Shown here one piece after another: positions 15,754-24,726 of a DNA stretch of 64,000 nucleotides. The notes under the pieces were generated by a model. It ran no database searches. It worked only from the letters and a program-made list of their open reading frames with translations, and was not told the origin of the DNA. Location: contig JAFKNA010000005.1 of NCBI GenBank assembly GCA_017305135.1, forward strand, positions 124,001 to 188,000. Direction: 5' to 3'. The position numbers and the translations under genes are program-made. This DNA comes from Lysobacterales bacterium (lineage in GTDB: Bacteria > Pseudomonadota > Gammaproteobacteria > Xanthomonadales > Rhodanobacteraceae). Position 1 is the stretch's first letter. Every line of letters starts with the position of its first letter.

Positions 15754-17061
15754 CTACCGCGCGTCGACCTGGCGCGCGGTCCGGAAATCCAGCGTCGCCG
15801 TCGCCCCGCCCTGCGGGCGCGGGGCAAGCGACACGTTCCATTCATAGAGCTCGCACAGGCGGCGCACGATGGCGAGGCCAAGGCCGCCGCCCTTGCCGAC
15901 TTCGGTGCCGCGGACGCCGCGCTCGAAGAGCTTCTCGGCGTCTTCGGCGGCGATGCCGGGGCCGGTGTCCTCGACGGTGATGCGGCCGTGGCCGACGGTG
16001 ATGATGACCTCGCCGGCAGGCGTGTACTTGAAGGCGTTGCCGATGAGGTTGGCGAGGGCGACCGAGACCACGGAGGAGGGCGCGGCGACGTCGAGCGGCT
16101 CCTCCACCTCCACCCGCACGTCGACGGGCTTGTTGGCGACGTGCGGGCGCTGCGCGTCGACCACCTGCTCGACCACGCGCGCCACGTCCGTGGTCTCGCC
16201 GTCGGTGGGCGCCTGGCGTTCGCGGCGCGACAGCAGCAGCAGCGCATCGATCAGTTCGGTGGACTGGCGTACCGCGCGCTCGATGCGCTTGAGCCGCTCG
16301 CGCGGCTTGTCGGCAAGGTCCGGCGAGACCTGCAGCAGCTCGGTGGTGCTGGCAATGACGGCCAGCGGCGTGCGCAGCTCATGGCTGACGTCGGCGTTGA
16401 ACTCGCGGTCGCGCTGGACCATCTCGGTCAGCCGCGTGGAATAATCGTCGAGCGCGGCGGCGAGCTGGCCAACCTCGTCGTCGGCGAAGTGCGCCTTGAG
16501 GCGTTCCGGCCGGCCGCTGCGGCTCATCTCGCGCACGCGCCGGGCGAGGTCGGTGACCGGGCTCATGACGCGCGCGGACAGCCAGAAACCGATGACCAGC
16601 GAAAACACCGCGAAGACGAAGACAGCGGCCATCAGCACCGTCAGGAGCTGGCGTTCGCCGAGCTTCTGCGTGCTCACGTCGAAGCGCAGGAACGCCCAGT
16701 AGTCGCCGTCCTTGTACACCGCCAGCTTGTAGGGGCGGATCTTGCTGCCGCGGCCGATGTCCTCGATGTCGTAGACGCCGGTGGCATACTTCTGCCACGC
16801 GAAGGGCACGATCGCGGTCTTGTTCGGACGCACGATCAGCGCGTCATAGACCGACATGGTCCAGCGCGCATCGGGGTCGGGGTTGTCGCGCTTGAAGTCG
16901 ACGAAGTTCTTCAGCTCGCGCTCCAGTGTGGTGTTGATGAGCTGGTCTTCCAGGCGCGTGCGCATGTACACCGTGGCCACGGCGAACAACGCCGTGAGGC
17001 TGAGCCCGAACAGCGCGAAGGAAATGATGATGCGGGAGCGCAGCCTACGTCGGTAGCGCAT
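15754..17061 (-). CDS. HAMP-containing sensor histidine kinase
   Basis: 435 residues. Two membrane segments (about 11-32 and 139-161) flank a roughly 105-residue periplasmic sensor. HAMP follows (ARVMSPVTDLARRVREMS), then the HisKA motif FNADVSHELRTPLAVI with phospho-acceptor His227, and an HATPase with N-box NLIGNAFKYTP, G1 VEDTGPGIA and G2 GGGLGLAIVRRL. It overlaps the response regulator gene by 17 bases, so it is the cognate kinase. The overall plan matches PmrB/PhoQ/ColS-type envelope sensors, but the stimulus cannot be read from sequence. Confidence 0.93.
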   Translation of the reverse strand: MRYRRRLRSRIIISFALFGLSLTALFAVATVYMRTRLEDQLINTTLERELKNFVDFKRDNPDPDARWTMSVYDALIVRPNKTAIVPFAWQKYATGVYDIEDIGRGSKIRPYKLAVYKDGDYWAFLRFDVSTQKLGERQLLTVLMAAVFVFAVFSLVIGFWLSARVMSPVTDLARRVREMSRSGRPERLKAHFADDEVGQLAAALDDYSTRLTEMVQRDREFNADVSHELRTPLAVIASTTELLQVSPDLADKPRERLKRIERAVRQSTELIDALLLLSRRERQAPTDGETTDVARVVEQVVDAQRPHVANKPVDVRVEVEEPLDVAAPSSVVSVALANLIGNAFKYTPAGEVIITVGHGRITVEDTGPGIAAEDAEKLFERGVRGTEVGKGGGLGLAIVRRLCELYEWNVSLAPRPQGGATATLDFRTARQVDAR

Positions 17062-17731
17062 CCGGATCGACCATGCGGTAGCCGATGCCGTGGCGGGTCT
17101 GGATCAGCGGCTTGTCGAACGGCTTGTCGATGGCGGCGCGCAGCCCGTGGATGTGCACGCGCAGGGAATCGCTGTCGGGGAGTTCCTCGCCCCAGACGCG
17201 GGTTTCCAGTTCCTGGCGCGTGACGACCGACGGCGCCGCTTCCATCAGCGCCTGCAGCAGCTTGAGACCGATCGGATTCAACTGGATCTGCTTGCCGGCG
17301 CGACTGATGGTGAGGGTGTCGAGGTTGTAGGTGAGATCGGCCAGGGTCAGGATGCGGCTCTTGTTGCCCTTGCCGCGGCGGCCGAGCACTTCCAGGCGCA
17401 CAGCCAGTTCCTGCAGCGCGAAGGGCTTGACCATGTAGTCGTCGGCGCCCGAATCGAAACCGGTCAGCTTGTTGTCGAGCGTGTCGCGCGCGGTCAGCAT
17501 CAGCACCGGCGTGTCGCGGCGCGCTTCCTGGCGGAGCTTGCGGCAGACCTCCAGACCATCCATGCCGGGCAGGCCAAGGTCCAGCACGATCACGTCGAAA
17601 TCGTTGACCACGGCCAGGTGCAGCCCGGTCACGCCATCGCCGGCGAAATCCACCACGTGGCCGCGATCGGCGAGGAAATCGCCGATGTTCGCGGCGATGT
17701 CGCTGTTGTCTTCGATGACCAGAATACGCAT
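17045..17731 (-). CDS. OmpR/PhoB-family response regulator
   Basis: 228 residues: receiver domain (phospho-acceptor Asp51 in IVLDLGLPGMDGLEV; Lys in MVKPF) and an OmpR-type winged helix (LNPIGLKLLQALMEAAPSVVTRQELETRVWG, then DSDSLRVHIHGLRAAIDKPF). First gene of a two-gene operon with the sensor kinase. A PmrA-like direct repeat at 17965-17981, about 235 bases upstream of its start, could allow autoregulation (inference). Members of this subfamily often control lipid A or outer-membrane functions, but no target is shown here. Confidence 0.94.
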   Translation of the reverse strand: MRILVIEDNSDIAANIGDFLADRGHVVDFAGDGVTGLHLAVVNDFDVIVLDLGLPGMDGLEVCRKLRQEARRDTPVLMLTARDTLDNKLTGFDSGADDYMVKPFALQELAVRLEVLGRRGKGNKSRILTLADLTYNLDTLTISRAGKQIQLNPIGLKLLQALMEAAPSVVTRQELETRVWGEELPDSDSLRVHIHGLRAAIDKPFDKPLIQTRHGIGYRMVDPDALPT

Positions 17732-18124
17732 GGCGCGCCTTGTAACGCGGGATCCGCGACCTGCAAAGGCATGGGGCCGAGCGGCGCGGCTTCAAGCGGC
17801 AGGGCTGCGGCAGCCCAAGAAAATGGCCCAAGGAGGCGCCATTGGGGGAACGCACCTCGCTTGGGCCAAAAAGCTACTGCCCCGATACCGTAATCTGCCA
17901 GTCACGAGACCTGACTTTAGGAGTGTCGAGCAAACTACAGTGATCGGATGGTAGGTTCGGCTTGATTAAGTCACCGTTAAGTAGGCAGGAGCGTTCCGTT
18001 AAAGGAACCTTTGAGCGAATGGTCGTCGGCGAACGCTGGAATGACAAGGCTCATCGGCCGGGCGAGCTCGAGAATGCGTCCAGCCAAGCACGGCTGGATC
18101 GCCGACGTGGCGCCCGACACCGCA
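17732..18124. other. Gene-free stretch upstream of the OmpR-type regulator
   Basis: 393 bases between the 3' end of the BlaR1-like gene and the regulator start. No convincing gene is present. It is richer in A+T near 17870-18010 than its surroundings. It contains a PmrA-like direct repeat (separate entry) and a small inverted repeat GTTCC-GTTAAA-GGAAC (17993-18008). Confidence 0.6.
17965..17981 (+). promoter_or_regulatory. PmrA-like direct-repeat box
   Basis: ATTAAG-TCACC-GTTAAG: two near-identical hexamers with 5-base spacing, an 11-base period. This is the geometry of OmpR-family binding sites, and it resembles the PmrA box half-site (C/T)TTAA(G/T). It lies in the upstream region of the OmpR-type regulator gene. 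Sequence pattern is seen; binding is inferred. Confidence 0.4.
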
Positions 18125-19891
18125 TCAGCTTCCCGCACTTCCCGCCCTGCCGGGCAGTGCTGCCGCCGCCGTGGCGTTGCCGGCCGGGGCCGCCTCGCTT
18201 TCGGTGCGGCGGCACAGCATCGAGCCTGTCACCCGGCCACAACTACCCTGAGAGTCGTCCAGCGCCTGGCCGGGCATTGAGAACACGAAGGTCTGGCGAT
18301 AACTCGCGCCCGGCACCACCGAAGCGGGATCGAAGCGCCATTTGCCCAGCGCGCGCTCGGCCGCGCGGGCGTAGGCACGATTGCGCGGGGCGGCGAGAAC
18401 CTCGATGTTGTCCACCGCCCCGTTTGCTGCCACGCCGAACCTGAGTTCCACGCGCTCCGCCACCGCCGAGTGCGCGGCGGCGGGGTATTCCGGCTGGATT
18501 ACGCGGGTGGCCACCGGCCGCGCCATCGCGGGAGCTGCGCGAGCAGGTGCATCCACCGCGACGGGTTCACGCTCGGCCGTTTCGGGAGCGGCCAGGTGCC
18601 CGGCAAGGTCGAAGGCCGGCGACGCGTGCGGGGCTTTGGTGAATCCCTCCGTCGGAGCCGGCGCGCGCTGGCCTTCCGCGGCGTCGGCCGAGCCATCTGC
18701 CGGTGGCGCAGGAGCCTGCGCACGCAGGGTGGCCGGTGCGTCTGCCATCGGCCCCTCCTGCGTGGACTCGACGCGCGCGGCGGCAACGGGTTCGATCGGC
18801 GCCAGCTTCGCAGGAACGAGGTCGACCGGCGGCGCCAGCACTGGCATGTCCACCGGTTCGTACCAGGCCAGGGGCGCGTCGACGGATGCAGGCTCTGCCC
18901 GTTCCATGCGCGCCCACCCGCCGATCGCAAGGACGCCAAGCAGCACCGCGACGGCCAGCAGCATGCGGCGCGGCAATGGGCTGGCATCCTCCGGCGGGGC
19001 CACGCCCACGATGCGCCGCACGCGTTCCAGCAGCGCGCCGCCGTTGGCGGCGAGCGCCAGGCGCGGTGGTGGCTGGCGCAGCTCCTCGAGCTCCGCCAGC
19101 ACGCGCGCGTAGACCCGCGGCTCTCCATCCATGCGGGCCAAGACCAGGAGATCGCAGCAGATCTCCCGTTCCGCACGCACGTCGCGAGCGATCCAGTGCA
19201 CTACCGGGTGGTAGAAGAACAGGGTCTCCACCATCGCCTGCAGGAGATTGACCAGATGGTCGCGCCGGCACAGGTGGCCGAGTTCGTGGGCGAGGATGAG
19301 CTCCAGCTGCGCCGCCGGGAAGCGCAGCGCCACAGCGGCCGGGACGAGGATGACCGGCCGCAGCCAGCCGATCAGGGTCGGTGTTTCGATGACCTGGCTG
19401 ACCAGCAGGCGCACCGGACCGGCATGGCCGAAGCGGGCCAGCAGCGCGTCGAGCATCGCCTGCAAGCGGCGGTCGGCGCAGGCGAGGCGATGCACCGTCC
19501 GCTTCAGTTCCAGCCACTGCAGCCAGGAACGCAGTGCGACCAGCATGACCCCGGCCAGCCAGAGCGCGACCGTCCACTCGGCCAGGCTGCTGGCGGCGCC
19601 CATGCTGGCCAGGCTCCATGGCGTCGCCTGGCTGGCGGCCACCTCGACTCCTGTTGCCGCGACGAGCGGCACGGACTCGCTCCCGCCGAGGAGCAGAAGG
19701 AACGTGCATGCCGGAACCAGCGCCAGCGCGCCCATGGCGAGCAGCCCCAATGCGTAGCGCAGATGGCTCCGGGTCCTCGGAACAAGGCCGCGTACGGCGG
19801 CGTAGAGGAGTGCAACCGCACAGCCCTGCCAGAGGAAATGGATAAGTGTCCAGGCCAGCGCGTCGAGCGCCGCCGCCGGGAAGTCGGCCAT
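18125..19891 (-). CDS. BlaR1/M56-family membrane metallopeptidase with TonB-like C-terminal domain
   Basis: 588 residues. Membrane segments lie at about 10-30, 45-68, 104-120 and 311-328. The M56 zinc motif HELGH is at 202-206 (LILAHELGHLCRRDH), with EREICCDLLVL after it supplying the third ligand. A Pro/Ala-rich periplasmic linker (about 345-465) leads to a TonB_C-like domain (VIQPEYPAAAHSAVAERVELRFGV ... ALGKWRFDPASV). BlaR1 relatives sense an external signal and cleave a BlaI-type repressor, and such a repressor is encoded immediately upstream with a TGATG overlap at 19893-19889. The TonB_C domain replaces the penicillin-binding sensor of true BlaR1, so beta-lactam sensing is not implied. 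Confidence 0.88.
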   Translation of the reverse strand: MADFPAAALDALAWTLIHFLWQGCAVALLYAAVRGLVPRTRSHLRYALGLLAMGALALVPACTFLLLLGGSESVPLVAATGVEVAASQATPWSLASMGAASSLAEWTVALWLAGVMLVALRSWLQWLELKRTVHRLACADRRLQAMLDALLARFGHAGPVRLLVSQVIETPTLIGWLRPVILVPAAVALRFPAAQLELILAHELGHLCRRDHLVNLLQAMVETLFFYHPVVHWIARDVRAEREICCDLLVLARMDGEPRVYARVLAELEELRQPPPRLALAANGGALLERVRRIVGVAPPEDASPLPRRMLLAVAVLLGVLAIGGWARMERAEPASVDAPLAWYEPVDMPVLAPPVDLVPAKLAPIEPVAAARVESTQEGPMADAPATLRAQAPAPPADGSADAAEGQRAPAPTEGFTKAPHASPAFDLAGHLAAPETAEREPVAVDAPARAAPAMARPVATRVIQPEYPAAAHSAVAERVELRFGVAANGAVDNIEVLAAPRNRAYARAAERALGKWRFDPASVVPGASYRQTFVFSMPGQALDDSQGSCGRVTGSMLCRRTESEAAPAGNATAAAALPGRAGSAGS

Positions 19892-20268
19892 CACGTCTGC
19901 TCCTCGTCGAGCCGGTCGAGCAGGGCCCGGATCTGGTCGAGTTCCTCCCGGGTCGCCTCCGGCCGTCCGCCCAGCACCTGCAGCACGAGCTGCGAGGGCG
20001 AGCCGTCGAATACGCGCTGCACCAGGTCGGAGAGGAAGCGCTTCTGCGTACGCTGCTTGTTGACCGCGGCCCGGAAGACGTGGGCACGCTGGGCGTCGTC
20101 GCGTTCGACCAGGCCCTTGCCGTGCATGATCTGCAACAGTTTCAGCGCCGTGGTGTAGCCGCCGCCCTCGTCGCGGTACAGCGCTTCGTAGACCTCGCGC
20201 ACCGTCGCCGAGCCGCGATCCCAGAGCACATGGAGAATGGCCAGTTCGGACTCGGTGGGTTTGGACAT
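19891..20268 (-). CDS. BlaI/MecI-family transcriptional repressor
   Basis: 125 residues from ATG 20268 (MSKPTESELAIL, the usual family start); ATG 20280 would add four residues. Winged-helix features are ELAILHVLWDRGSATVREVYEAL and GYTTALKLLQIMHGKGLVERD. The cleavage site region used by M56 proteases follows (HVFRAAVNKQRTQKRFLSDLVQRVF). BlaI proteins repress their own operon as dimers until degraded. Cotranscribed with the M56 protease gene, forming a sensor-protease/repressor pair. No operator palindrome was recognised upstream. Confidence 0.9.
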   Translation of the reverse strand: MSKPTESELAILHVLWDRGSATVREVYEALYRDEGGGYTTALKLLQIMHGKGLVERDDAQRAHVFRAAVNKQRTQKRFLSDLVQRVFDGSPSQLVLQVLGGRPEATREELDQIRALLDRLDEEQT

Positions 20269-20323
20269 CTGCCCGCTCATTCCCGTGCACGCATCATGTG
20301 GAAGCCCTTGGCAACGACCCGGA

Positions 20324-20827
20324 TCAATCGCCCGGGGGCATCGTGGCCGCACCCTTCATGAGTTGATCCTGAAAGGCCTTCTGGGAATTCCTGCGGATCG
20401 TGTCCCGCTCGCTCTGCGTGATGCATACCTTCTCCTTGAACTTGGTACCGGTTCGCGGCTCCATCGTGCAGATGAGCCGGTTGCCGTCGTTCTTGGTGAG
20501 CACCGCGTTGATGCGCTCCTGCGCATTGATGAGGTCGACCTGCTGCTGGTCATTGAGCTTTGCCGGCGAATCCTTCGCGTCTAGCAGTGCTTCGATCTGG
20601 TCGAGATCGGCCTCCACCGCCTTGCGATCATCGACACTGATTGCGCCGTACCGGCCGTCGCTGCCCATTTCCTTTCTCACCTCCGCGGCTTGGGCCTCGA
20701 AATCGGCCCCGCTGTTCGCGTCGAAAGACCATGTTTTCGGCCGCGTCCTGCCATCGGCGCTATTGGGCAGAACGGACCCAAGGGTGATGGCGACCGCAAC
20801 GAGCAGGATTGTGATCAGACGTGGCAT
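20324..20827 (-). CDS. Exported hypothetical protein
   Basis: 167 residues with a clear signal peptide (PRLITILLVAVAITLGSVLPNSA). The mature protein is charged and probably helical (EAQAAEVRKEMGSDG, DLDQIEALLDAKDSPAKLNDQQQ). Two Cys flank a basic motif (LICTMEPRTGTKFKEKVC) and may form a disulfide. No family with known function was recognised. It lies upstream of blaI on the same strand with a short gap, so co-expression is possible. Confidence 0.65.
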   Translation of the reverse strand: MPRLITILLVAVAITLGSVLPNSADGRTRPKTWSFDANSGADFEAQAAEVRKEMGSDGRYGAISVDDRKAVEADLDQIEALLDAKDSPAKLNDQQQVDLINAQERINAVLTKNDGNRLICTMEPRTGTKFKEKVCITQSERDTIRRNSQKAFQDQLMKGAATMPPGD

Positions 20828-20960
20828 ACGGATTTCCTCGATGAAATTTGGATTCCCTCCCGAGGGAGGTCACGGCCTTGATGCGGGAGGGAGCAGGCCT
20901 TGGGGTGGAAGCGGCGCATCTACGAAGTCGGACGTAAGATACGGCTCCACCCGGCGCGTG

Positions 20961-21899
20961 TCAACGACCATCTTCGTACTTTGGCCCTCGCCGGCGCGCG
21001 CGCCGGTCGCCGCGCGAGGCGCCCGGGATGGCGAGGCCTTCCACGTATTCGATGATCGCGCCGGCCACATCCACTCCGCTGGCCTGCTCGATGCCTTCCA
21101 GGCCCGGCGAGGAGTTGACCTCGAGCACCAGCGGGCCGCGGCTCGATGCCAGGAGATCGACGCCCGCGATGCCGAGACCCATGACCCGCGCGGCGCGCAC
21201 CGCGACCTCGGCTTCGCGCGCGGTCGCCTCGACCGCGGTGGCGGTGCCGCCGCCGTGGAGGTTGGCGCGGAAATCCCCATCCGGCGCTTGCCGCCGCATC
21301 GCGGCGACGACGCGTTCGCCGACCACGAAGCAGCGCAGATCCGCGCCCTCGGCCTCGGCGATGAACTCCTGCACGAGGAAGTTCGCGTAGAGGCTGCGGA
21401 AGGCCTCGATCATGCCCTGCCCCGCCGCGCGCCGTTCCGCCAGCAGCACGCCCTGCCCCTGCGCGCCCTCGTTGAGCTTGATCACGTGGGGCGGCTCGCC
21501 GAGCAGGTCGAGCAGGTCGCGGGTATCATCGGGGTTGTCGCCGAACACCGTGGCCGGCAGGTCGATGCCCTCGCGGGCGAGGAGCTGCAGTGCGCGCAGC
21601 TTGTCGCGCGCGCGCAGGATCGCGTCCGAGCCGTTGGCAGTGGCCACGCCCATCATCTCGAACTGGCGCACCACGGCGGTGCCGTAGAAGGAAATCGATG
21701 CGCCGATGCGCGGGATGAGCGCGTGCACCCCACGCAGCTCCCGGCCCTTGTAGTGCACCTGGAAGCGATTGGCGGCGATCCGCATGTAGCAGCGCAGGGG
21801 ATCGAGCACGCGCACGCTGTGCCCGCGCGCACGCGCCGCTTCCACCAGGCGCGCGGTCGAAAAGAGCCGCGCATTGCGCGACAGGATGGCGATCTTCAT
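20961..21899 (-). CDS. rimK: RimK-type ATP-grasp ligase (ribosomal protein S6 glutamate ligase)
   Basis: 312 residues. RimK adds glutamate residues to the C terminus of ribosomal protein S6 by an ATP-grasp reaction. Diagnostic parts are [65 protein letters not shown] (ATP loop), [22 protein letters not shown] and the metal-binding [15 protein letters not shown]. The last 20 or so residues ([20 protein letters not shown]) are basic and extend beyond the catalytic domain. It lies just downstream of tRNA-Gly on the same strand. Confidence 0.9.
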   Translation of the reverse strand: MKIAILSRNARLFSTARLVEAARARGHSVRVLDPLRCYMRIAANRFQVHYKGRELRGVHALIPRIGASISFYGTAVVRQFEMMGVATANGSDAILRARDKLRALQLLAREGIDLPATVFGDNPDDTRDLLDLLGEPPHVIKLNEGAQGQGVLLAERRAAGQGMIEAFRSLYANFLVQEFIAEAEGADLRCFVVGERVVAAMRRQAPDGDFRANLHGGGTATAVEATAREAEVAVRAARVMGLGIAGVDLLASSRGPLVLEVNSSPGLEGIEQASGVDVAGAIIEYVEGLAIPGASRGDRRARRRGPKYEDGR

Positions 21900-21940
21900 C
21901 GGTGTCGTCCGGCCGCTGGCACCCGGACGGGGAGGAGGCC

Positions 21941-22014
21941 TGGAGCGGGTGAAGGGAATCGAACCCTCGTCGTAAGCTTGGGAAGCTTCTGCTCTGCCAT
22001 TGAGCTACACCCGC
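21941..22014 (-). tRNA. tRNA-Gly (anticodon CCC)
   Basis: On the minus strand, acceptor GCGGGTG pairs with CACCCGC. The D-arm is GCTC..GAGC, the anticodon loop TTCCCAA gives CCC, and the T-arm is GAGGG-TTCGATT-CCCTT. The 3' end TCCA is encoded. It closely resembles E. coli glyU. One G-A mismatch appears at the base of the anticodon stem. Confidence 0.95.
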
Positions 22015-22024
22015 GGGGAGCGAC

Positions 22025-22053
22025 AGATTAGCGGGCACGCCGATGGCCCACAA
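22025..22053 (-). promoter_or_regulatory. Possible promoter of tRNA-Gly
   Basis: On the minus strand TTGTGG and TAATCT are separated by 17 bases, with the -10 about 11 bases before the tRNA 5' end. A GC-rich discriminator (GTCGCTCCCC) follows, as in stringently controlled stable-RNA promoters. Hexamer matches are only moderate. Confidence 0.35.
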
Positions 22054-22233
22054 GGCGCCGCCGGGCGGCTGTTGCAAACGATTGTGCGGCAACGTAAAAG
22101 CTCGCAAAGCCGGGCTGATGGAAGGCCCTCATTCAGCGTTCATGCGCACATCATGCCATCGCGGGACCGCCCCTGGGCGACGACGCGCCGGGATGATCCC
22201 GGCGCCCCCGAATGCCCGCAGGAGAACCATTCG

Positions 22234-24675
22234 ATGTCCATTGCAAAGCATCTTCGCAACCCCCGCCTCTGGTGCGCCGCTGCGTTGATACTCGTGCTCG
22301 GCACGTGGGCCGGCCAGGCGCTTGCCCAGACGACGGGCGATCCGCCGGAGCGCGTCGCCCGCATCAGCTATCTCGGCGGCAACGTGAGCTTCCAGCCCGC
22401 CGGCGCCGACCAGTGGGTGGAGGCCTCGCTCAATCGTCCCATGGTGACCGGCGATCGCGTCTACACCGATCGCGATTCGCGCGTCGAGTTCGAACTCGGC
22501 GGCGCGACCGTGCGCCTCGACGCCAGCAGCACCTTCGACCTTCTGAACCTCGACGACGCCTTCGCGCAGATCGAGCTGACCGGCGGGGTGATGAACCTCG
22601 ACGTGCGTAGGCTCGGCGAAGGGCAGACCTACGAGATCGACACGCCGACGCTCGCCTTCGTCGTGCGCCAGCCCGGCAACTACCGCATCGACATCGCGCC
22701 CTCCGGCGATTCGTCGATGGTGACCGTGTTCGACGGCAGCGGCGATGTCTACGGCGAGAACAACGCCAGCTACAACGTGCGCGCCGGCAACAGCTATCGC
22801 TTCTACGATTCCGCGCTGCGCGATTACGAGGTTCTCGACATTCCGCGCAACGATCCCTTCGACCGCTGGTGCGCCGAGCGCGGCCGCCGCTATCAGAACG
22901 CCGTGTCGAGCCGCTACGTGCCGGAGACGATGATCGGCTACGCCGACCTCGATGCCTACGGCAGCTGGAGTACCGTGCCCGATTACGGCGCGGTGTGGTA
23001 TCCGACGCGGGTCGACGCCGGCTGGGCGCCCTATCGCAGCGGCCACTGGTCGTGGATCGATCCCTGGGGCTGGACCTGGATCGATACCGCTCCGTGGGGC
23101 TTCGCGCCTTTCCATTACGGCCGCTGGGCTTACGTCGGCAATCGCTGGGGCTGGTGCCCGGGGCCACGCGTCGGCGTCGCCGTCTACGCGCCGGCGATGG
23201 TCGCCTTTGTCGGCGGCGGCTGGGGCAGCAGCATCTCGATCGGGGTCGGCGGCGGACCGGTCGGCTGGTTCCCGCTCGGCCCGCGCGACGTCTACGTGCC
23301 GTGGTACCGCACCTCGCGCAACTACTTCGTCAACGTCAACGTGCGCAACACCACCATCATCAACAACACCTACATCACCAACGTCTACAACGACTACTCG
23401 CGCGGGCGCCCGCTGACCAACGTCAACTATGCCTACCGCACGTCGGCCGCCGCCGTCACCGCGGTGCCGCGCGACGTGTTCACCGGCTCGCGCCCGGTGC
23501 TGCAGTCGCGGGTGCGCGTCGACCAGGCGGCGCTGCGGAACACCACCGTGGCGACGCGCCTCGACGTGGCCCCGGTGCGCTCGAGCATCGTGCCCAGCAC
23601 CGGCCGCGCCCGTGCCACGCCTCCCAGCGCCGTCGCCAATCGCAACGTGATCGCACGCACGGCGCCGCCTCCCCGCGCGGCCCCGGTCGATACCCGCCTG
23701 CAGGCGATCCAGCGCAACCAGTCGCAGCCGCTGCAGCGCACCCAGCTGCGCGAGCTTTCGACCGCCAGCCGCGCCGCACCCGGCGCCGCGGCGCCGGCCC
23801 GACAGCGCGTGCAGGTGGTCGGCAAGGAGGCGCCGGCGCGACCGGCGCCGCTGCCGGCGCGCGCCACGCCGCAACGGGGCGCGACGCCGTCGCCGAACAC
23901 GCCTGCACGCGGCGAGGCCGCGCCGGGCCGTGCGGCGCCCACGCGCACCCCGGCCCCCGCGAGCCGTGCGGCACCGGAACGGGCAGCCCCGAACCGGAGC
24001 ACGCCGGTCGAGGGCACCACCCGTGGCAACGCGCCGACACCGGCGCGTGGTGGCGGGAACGAAGCCCTGCGCCCCCGGGCGCTTCCCTCATCGCGGTTCG
24101 CGCCGCCCCGCGGCGGTGAAAGCCGCACCGCTCCCGCGCAGCGCGGCGAAGGCAATCGCCAACCGGCCTCACAGCCACGGCCGGCGTCGCAGCCCCGGCC
24201 GGCAACGCAGCGGAACGCGCCCGCGCAGCCGGCCCCGCGGCCGGTGGAGCGGGCCCAACCGGCACCGCGCAGCCAACCCGCGCCGGTGACCCGCACGCCG
24301 GCGAGGAACGAACCGGCGCCGCGTTCGGTCTCGCCACCCCCGCAGCGTAGCGTGACCCCTGTGCAGCGCCAGCCGGCGCAGCCGCAGCGCATCGAGCGCA
24401 GTGCGCCGCAACGCAGTGCGCCGCAGCCCGCACCGCAGCGCGCCGCACCACAACCCGCGCCACAGCGGGCGGCGCCCCAGCCGCAGCGCGCGGCACCTCG
24501 GCCTGCACCCCAGCGCAGTGCTCCGGTAGCCGCGCCGCAGCGCTCGGCACCGCAGCCACAGCGGGCGCAGCCGCCGGCACAGCGGACCCAGCCCGCACCA
24601 CGGGCACAGCCGAGCCGCGAGCAGCCGCCGGCGCGCAACACTCGCGACGATCGCGACAGGGATCACCGACGCTGA
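22234..24675 (+). CDS. FecR/DUF6600 exported protein with Pro/Gln/Ala-rich tail
   Basis: 813 residues. ATG 22234 has CAGGAG nine bases upstream and starts a signal peptide (LWCAAALILVLGTWAGQALAQ). Residues about 40-190 are a FecR-type beta domain (RISYLGGNVSFQPAG, VMTGDR-type loop, VFDGSGDVYG). Residues about 235-360 carry the aromatic DUF6600 pattern (YGAVWYPTRVDAGWAPYRSG, WSWIDPWGWTWIDTAPWG, FAPFHYGRWAYVGNRWGWC). From about 470 to the end it is a low-complexity Ala/Pro/Gln/Arg tail with repeated APQR-type units (for example QPAPQRAAPQPAPQR). FecR here is probably a periplasmic polymer- or surface-binding fold and not an iron regulator, since no sigma factor is adjacent. Function unknown. 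Confidence 0.8.
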   Translation: MSIAKHLRNPRLWCAAALILVLGTWAGQALAQTTGDPPERVARISYLGGNVSFQPAGADQWVEASLNRPMVTGDRVYTDRDSRVEFELGGATVRLDASSTFDLLNLDDAFAQIELTGGVMNLDVRRLGEGQTYEIDTPTLAFVVRQPGNYRIDIAPSGDSSMVTVFDGSGDVYGENNASYNVRAGNSYRFYDSALRDYEVLDIPRNDPFDRWCAERGRRYQNAVSSRYVPETMIGYADLDAYGSWSTVPDYGAVWYPTRVDAGWAPYRSGHWSWIDPWGWTWIDTAPWGFAPFHYGRWAYVGNRWGWCPGPRVGVAVYAPAMVAFVGGGWGSSISIGVGGGPVGWFPLGPRDVYVPWYRTSRNYFVNVNVRNTTIINNTYITNVYNDYSRGRPLTNVNYAYRTSAAAVTAVPRDVFTGSRPVLQSRVRVDQAALRNTTVATRLDVAPVRSSIVPSTGRARATPPSAVANRNVIARTAPPPRAAPVDTRLQAIQRNQSQPLQRTQLRELSTASRAAPGAAAPARQRVQVVGKEAPARPAPLPARATPQRGATPSPNTPARGEAAPGRAAPTRTPAPASRAAPERAAPNRSTPVEGTTRGNAPTPARGGGNEALRPRALPSSRFAPPRGGESRTAPAQRGEGNRQPASQPRPASQPRPATQRNAPAQPAPRPVERAQPAPRSQPAPVTRTPARNEPAPRSVSPPPQRSVTPVQRQPAQPQRIERSAPQRSAPQPAPQRAAPQPAPQRAAPQPQRAAPRPAPQRSAPVAAPQRSAPQPQRAQPPAQRTQPAPRAQPSREQPPARNTRDDRDRDHRR

Positions 24676-24692
24676 GATGCGCGTCCCCCCAG

Positions 24693-24725
24693 AACCACGC
24701 TCCCGCCCCGGGAGCGTGGTTTTTT
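24693..24725 (+). terminator. Rho-independent terminator
   Basis: Perfect 13-bp stem AACCACGCTCCCG (24693-24705) / CGGGAGCGTGGTT (24709-24721) with a 3-base loop, followed by a T-run to 24726. It lies 18 bases after the FecR-like gene and matches its strand. Confidence 0.92.
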
Positions 24726-24726
24726 C

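Noticed and set aside
18125-20268. Beta-lactam resistance regulator pair blaR1-blaI
   Set aside because: The penicillin-binding sensor is absent and replaced by a TonB_C-like domain; no beta-lactamase gene is nearby.
22234-24675. FecR iron-dicitrate regulator
   Set aside because: No ECF sigma factor or TonB receptor adjacent, and the protein has a signal peptide and DUF6600 domain, so it is a FecR-fold exported protein.
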